From Actinomyces sp. ph3 (lineage in GTDB: Bacteria; Actinomycetota; Actinomycetes; Actinomycetales; Actinomycetaceae), in contig NZ_CAGY01000008.1 of NCBI RefSeq assembly GCF_000308055.1, forward strand, positions 62,001 through 126,000: a stretch of 64,000 nt of DNA, written 5' to 3'. The first letter of the stretch is position 1; each line of letters opens with the position of its first letter. Of the stretch, positions 61,373-64,000 are shown piece after piece. The notes beneath the pieces are model-generated. The model was not told where the DNA came from and searched no databases. It was given only the letters and a program-made list of their open reading frames with translations. A program made the translations under genes and the position numbers.

Positions 61373-62934
61373 CTAGTCTCTCGTTTGCTTGCTTTACCCC
61401 TTCCCTCATGCCCGAGAATCTTCTCGAGCGCACATTTGTCGCGCGTGAGCCAATTTTGAAGACCATCATGAAGCGCGTTGAGAAGCTTGGGAAAACACCA
61501 AGTCCGAATCACACGCTGCTTGTCGGGTCTTACGGCGTGGGTAAAACACACCTCATCTCCTTGGCGTATCACCGCAGTGTCAAGCTTGCTGATGGTCAAA
61601 GAAATACTTCCTTGCGCATCGCGCGTCTGCCCGAAACTCCGTGGAGGATCACCTCATACGTGCGTCTTCTTGCCGCGATTCTCAACCAGTTCTCCCCCAC
61701 TGAGATGAAGAGCGCGGACGAGATTTCCCTCGAGGCGCAACTCCGCGGCAGTATCCGCGTCGACGGCCCCATTGTGGTCTTCATGGAGAACGTTAGTCAG
61801 ATCTTCGAAGCACTTGGACAGGACGGGCAACAGAGGCTGCGGAGTTTGCTTCAAACCGAAACGGGCATTCTCATTATCGGAAGCACCACACGCCTCGATC
61901 GCAGCCTGAGCGATCACGCTTCGCCCTTCTTTGGCTTTTTCGACACGATTCGACTCGAGCCTTTCACTCCTGAAGAAGCACGCGAAATGCTCAGTACTCT
62001 GGCGCATGAAGCAGAGAACGCCGAACTGGCTGAGTACGCATCAGGCCCTGATATGATGGTTCAAATCCGCACCATCACTCACCTCACAGGCGGCGTGCCA
62101 CGAGTGTGGGCAATGCTTGGCAGCACTCTGGACGCCGCTGACTTTGAAGGCCTCAGCACACTGCTCCTCGCTCGGATTGACGCTTTCACCCCGTATTACC
62201 AGGAACAACTGGCTCAGCTCTCCCCTCTGCAGCGCCTCGTCATGGCGGAACTCGTAGCCGCCAATCACCCATTGCCCGTGAAAGATCTTGCTGAGCGCGT
62301 GGGTTCGGAGCAGCGCACCGTCGCCAAAGCCATCAGCGATCTCAGCGAACGAGCATGGATCAAACCGGTTTCAACTCTCTTTACGGATCTCCTTGATCAA
62401 CGTCGGAGCTACTATGATCTGGTAGATCCTCTTGCCCGACTGGTGCTTCAGCTCAAGGATTCAGACACGCTACTGTTACCTTCGATAGTGCATTTCCTTG
62501 AGACATGGTTTGGCACCGAAGGACTGACCGCTTCTTCCTCGTTTGAATTGCTTGGAGAGGTCGAAGATGCACTTGCATCGGCTGCACAGGGGGACGCGGA
62601 GCCGATGATGGCACTCCCCAGCACCGCGCGCGAGGCAATCGAGATCAAAGTGTGTGATGTGGAGGGGATTTCCTCGGCACGCCTGAATCTCCTTGCGAAA
62701 GCCGCGAAAGGGGCAGATCTTCTTCCCTCCAAAGACATCATCGAATGGCTCGCCCGCGCGGAACGTCTTGACCACGAGCTGCAGTCCACCCAAAGCCGAC
62801 TCACGTTGGTACGTTGGCTTGCCGCCTCACATCACTTTGAGGAGGCCGAGGCCGCCTTGGGGACAATTACTTCCGCACAGGAGGCTCAGGAAGGCGCGCG
62901 GGCACTGAGCGACGCTCACCAAGCCCGCAACTAG
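61369..62934 (+). CDS. Second P-loop ATPase of the pair, with winged helix
   Basis: A 521-residue protein. TFVAREPILKTIMKRVEKLG leads to Walker A LLVGSYGVGKTHL (K59, T60). The Walker B-like strand is GPIVVFMENVSQIF with Glu-Asn (E140, N141) instead of Asp-Glu, and sensor 1 is GILIIGSTTRLD. A lid (PFTPEEAREMLSTLA, LTGGVPRVWAML) is followed by a winged helix at about 283-335 (LSPLQRLVMAELVAANHPL, LAERVGSEQRTVAKAISDLSE) and a helical C-terminal region (about 370-521) with no family I recognise. This is an ORC/MalT-like layout. Its ATG overlaps the first ATPase's stop, so both are made together. It converges on the next gene with 27 bases between stops. Confidence 0.8.
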   Translation: MTSLSFACFTPSLMPENLLERTFVAREPILKTIMKRVEKLGKTPSPNHTLLVGSYGVGKTHLISLAYHRSVKLADGQRNTSLRIARLPETPWRITSYVRLLAAILNQFSPTEMKSADEISLEAQLRGSIRVDGPIVVFMENVSQIFEALGQDGQQRLRSLLQTETGILIIGSTTRLDRSLSDHASPFFGFFDTIRLEPFTPEEAREMLSTLAHEAENAELAEYASGPDMMVQIRTITHLTGGVPRVWAMLGSTLDAADFEGLSTLLLARIDAFTPYYQEQLAQLSPLQRLVMAELVAANHPLPVKDLAERVGSEQRTVAKAISDLSERAWIKPVSTLFTDLLDQRRSYYDLVDPLARLVLQLKDSDTLLLPSIVHFLETWFGTEGLTASSSFELLGEVEDALASAAQGDAEPMMALPSTAREAIEIKVCDVEGISSARLNLLAKAAKGADLLPSKDIIEWLARAERLDHELQSTQSRLTLVRWLAASHHFEEAEAALGTITSAQEAQEGARALSDAHQARN

Positions 62935-62961
62935 CCCATCTAAAGCCAGCCCAAGACGAAA

Positions 62962-63999
62962 CTACTTGTTCTCGGTAGAGTCCGGTAAGGCCTCGGCAAT
63001 CTGCTCGGCGACCAAGTCCTCATCGACGGGGAGTTGAGTGCGCGCATAGGCGGCAGCGTCATCGTGGACATCAACGATTTCCTCGGCAGCCGAACTGGCA
63101 TCGCGGCGCAACTCGACGCCATCAACGACGGAGGCGCGTGCAAGCGTACGGGCCTCTACCCGGTCCTCGTCCGTGAACTCGAGATCATCAGCATGCTTAC
63201 GGACAAGAAGGCGAATAAGCTTGCGGCGCAGGTTTTCCTCGCGCACGACGGCTGAACGCTCACGCAGCCAGCCGACTGCCAAAATAATCAAGAGAACAAC
63301 ACCCAACCAACCGATGACCGGATACATCATGCCGATGAGCTTCTTGAATCCCATGAAGGAAGCCGCGTAGCCAGCTGCTACTACTCCAATGAGCACCAGA
63401 CGCATTCGTGAGGTCGACCCGCCAGAAAAACGACGAGCTGTCGAATAGAACAGGGAGAATGCGGTGTTATAGATCAGCGCAAAAATCACAAGGGTATATC
63501 CGAAAGCGAATATCGGATGAATCGAGCGTGCTATCGCAAGAGCCGGGACGTTTACATCCCAGATACGATCCACATTCAGATACAGAGCAAGCGCATCCGC
63601 ACCGAGGACAAGGGCGATCAGCACGCCACCGATACGACCGGCACGACGCGCTTCACCAATGCGCAAGATTGAGCCACCGAGGACGAAGGCCATAGCAATA
63701 CCACCGACAACACACAGTGCGAAATAGTTAATCGTCGCCAGCCACAGATTCGGCAGTGCGGGAGTGACGTTACGCGCTGCAGCGTTAAGTTCCGCAATTC
63801 CCGCATGCGGAGTCACCAGTGAATAGATGGCTAAAACGGCAATCGCAATCATGATGATGGGCGTGAACACCCCGATCACATTCATGATCCTGTCAAAATC
63901 CAGGAATGCCGTGAGAATGACAAGCAAGGCACACAGTAAGCTGCCCGCCCATGTGGGCACTCCGAATTGCTGCTGGAGGTTCGCTCCAGCTCCCGCCAA
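62962..63999 (-). CDS. YkvI-like integral membrane protein, partial
   Basis: The C-terminal 345 residues are in the window and the N-terminus lies beyond the right edge. About eight hydrophobic helices are visible (WAGSLLCALLVILTAFL, IIMIAIAVLAIYSLV, NYFALCVVGGIAMAFVLGGS, IGGVLIALVLGADALALYL, FAFGYTLVIFALIYNTAFSL, VLIGVVAAGYAASFMGF, GWLGVVLLIILAVGWL). The AGAGANLQQQFG opening and these helices fit the YkvI family, distant relatives of amino-acid/sodium symporters with no established substrate. An acidic tail of about 100 residues follows the last helix (VREENLRRKLIRLLVRKHAD onward). Confidence 0.75.
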   Translation of the reverse strand: MAGAGANLQQQFGVPTWAGSLLCALLVILTAFLDFDRIMNVIGVFTPIIMIAIAVLAIYSLVTPHAGIAELNAAARNVTPALPNLWLATINYFALCVVGGIAMAFVLGGSILRIGEARRAGRIGGVLIALVLGADALALYLNVDRIWDVNVPALAIARSIHPIFAFGYTLVIFALIYNTAFSLFYSTARRFSGGSTSRMRLVLIGVVAAGYAASFMGFKKLIGMMYPVIGWLGVVLLIILAVGWLRERSAVVREENLRRKLIRLLVRKHADDLEFTDEDRVEARTLARASVVDGVELRRDASSAAEEIVDVHDDAAAYARTQLPVDEDLVAEQIAEALPDSTENK

Positions 64000-64000
64000 C

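Noticed and set aside
1-64000. Mobile elements, prophage or CRISPR arrays
   Set aside because: No transposase, integrase, phage structural gene, attachment-site repeat or regularly spaced repeat was seen; gene order and base composition look uniform throughout.

Overview
The window comes from a moderately high-GC actinobacterium, most likely a member of Actinomycetaceae (Actinomyces/Schaalia-like, host-associated). This rests on a DUF3117 protein, Rpf-type muralytic enzymes, an actinobacterial MgtE_N/CBS - DUF1003 - Mrp - O-methyltransferase block, LAxTG-type sortase signals, and a trp operon that uses a HisA/PriA-family protein with no separate TrpF. No insertion sequence, phage, CRISPR array or rRNA is visible. 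The one tRNA is tRNA-Gln(TTG) near 21.5 kb. Both edges cut genes: a probable alpha-glucan phosphorylase on the left and a YkvI-like membrane protein on the right. All identifications come from reading the sequence and from recalled family features; no database search was run.

Layout. 0-8 kb: glucan phosphorylase fragment, MarC, PHP phosphoesterase, Xaa-Pro aminopeptidase, a YflT-type stress protein, then MgtE_N/CBS, DUF1003, Mrp and O-methyltransferase. 8-15.5 kb: a complete trp operon, read from a promoter that appears to give a leaderless leader peptide with three Trp codons and a classical attenuator, followed by trpE, trpG, trpD, a trpC-trpB fusion, trpA and a priA/hisA-like gene that probably supplies the TrpF step. 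15.5-25.7 kb: DUF3117, LOG, an orphan BMP lipoprotein, ManC, L25, Prs, a GlmU-like protein without its acetyltransferase end, tRNA-Gln, a TetR regulator, an alpha-amylase and a phosphosugar mutase.

24-39.3 kb is a coherent nucleic-acid scavenging region, all on the minus strand. Two secreted enzymes with LAxTG-type wall anchors (an ExeM/NucH nuclease and a 5'-nucleotidase) can turn extracellular DNA into nucleosides. A BMP-type ABC importer brings nucleosides in, and Cdd, DeoA, DeoD, DeoC and a phosphosugar mutase of the phosphopentomutase/PGM type degrade them to central metabolites. A terminator between the binding protein and the ATPase gene probably keeps the binding protein in excess.

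39.5-60 kb: an ABC exporter pair, a DUF1540 protein, an ABC-F protein, IspE, KsgA, two consecutive muralytic proteins with the same DUF348/G5 stalk, a DUF5067 lipoprotein with a secreted transglutaminase-like protein, TatD, a DJ-1 protein, a large MacB-like ABC protein with a pentapeptide-like stretch in its extracytoplasmic domain, a Na+/H+ antiporter and an O6-alkylguanine-DNA alkyltransferase. 60.2-62.9 kb: two translationally coupled P-loop ATPases of no function known to me, behind a near-consensus promoter that is overlapped by perfect palindromes. This is the least explained module in the window.
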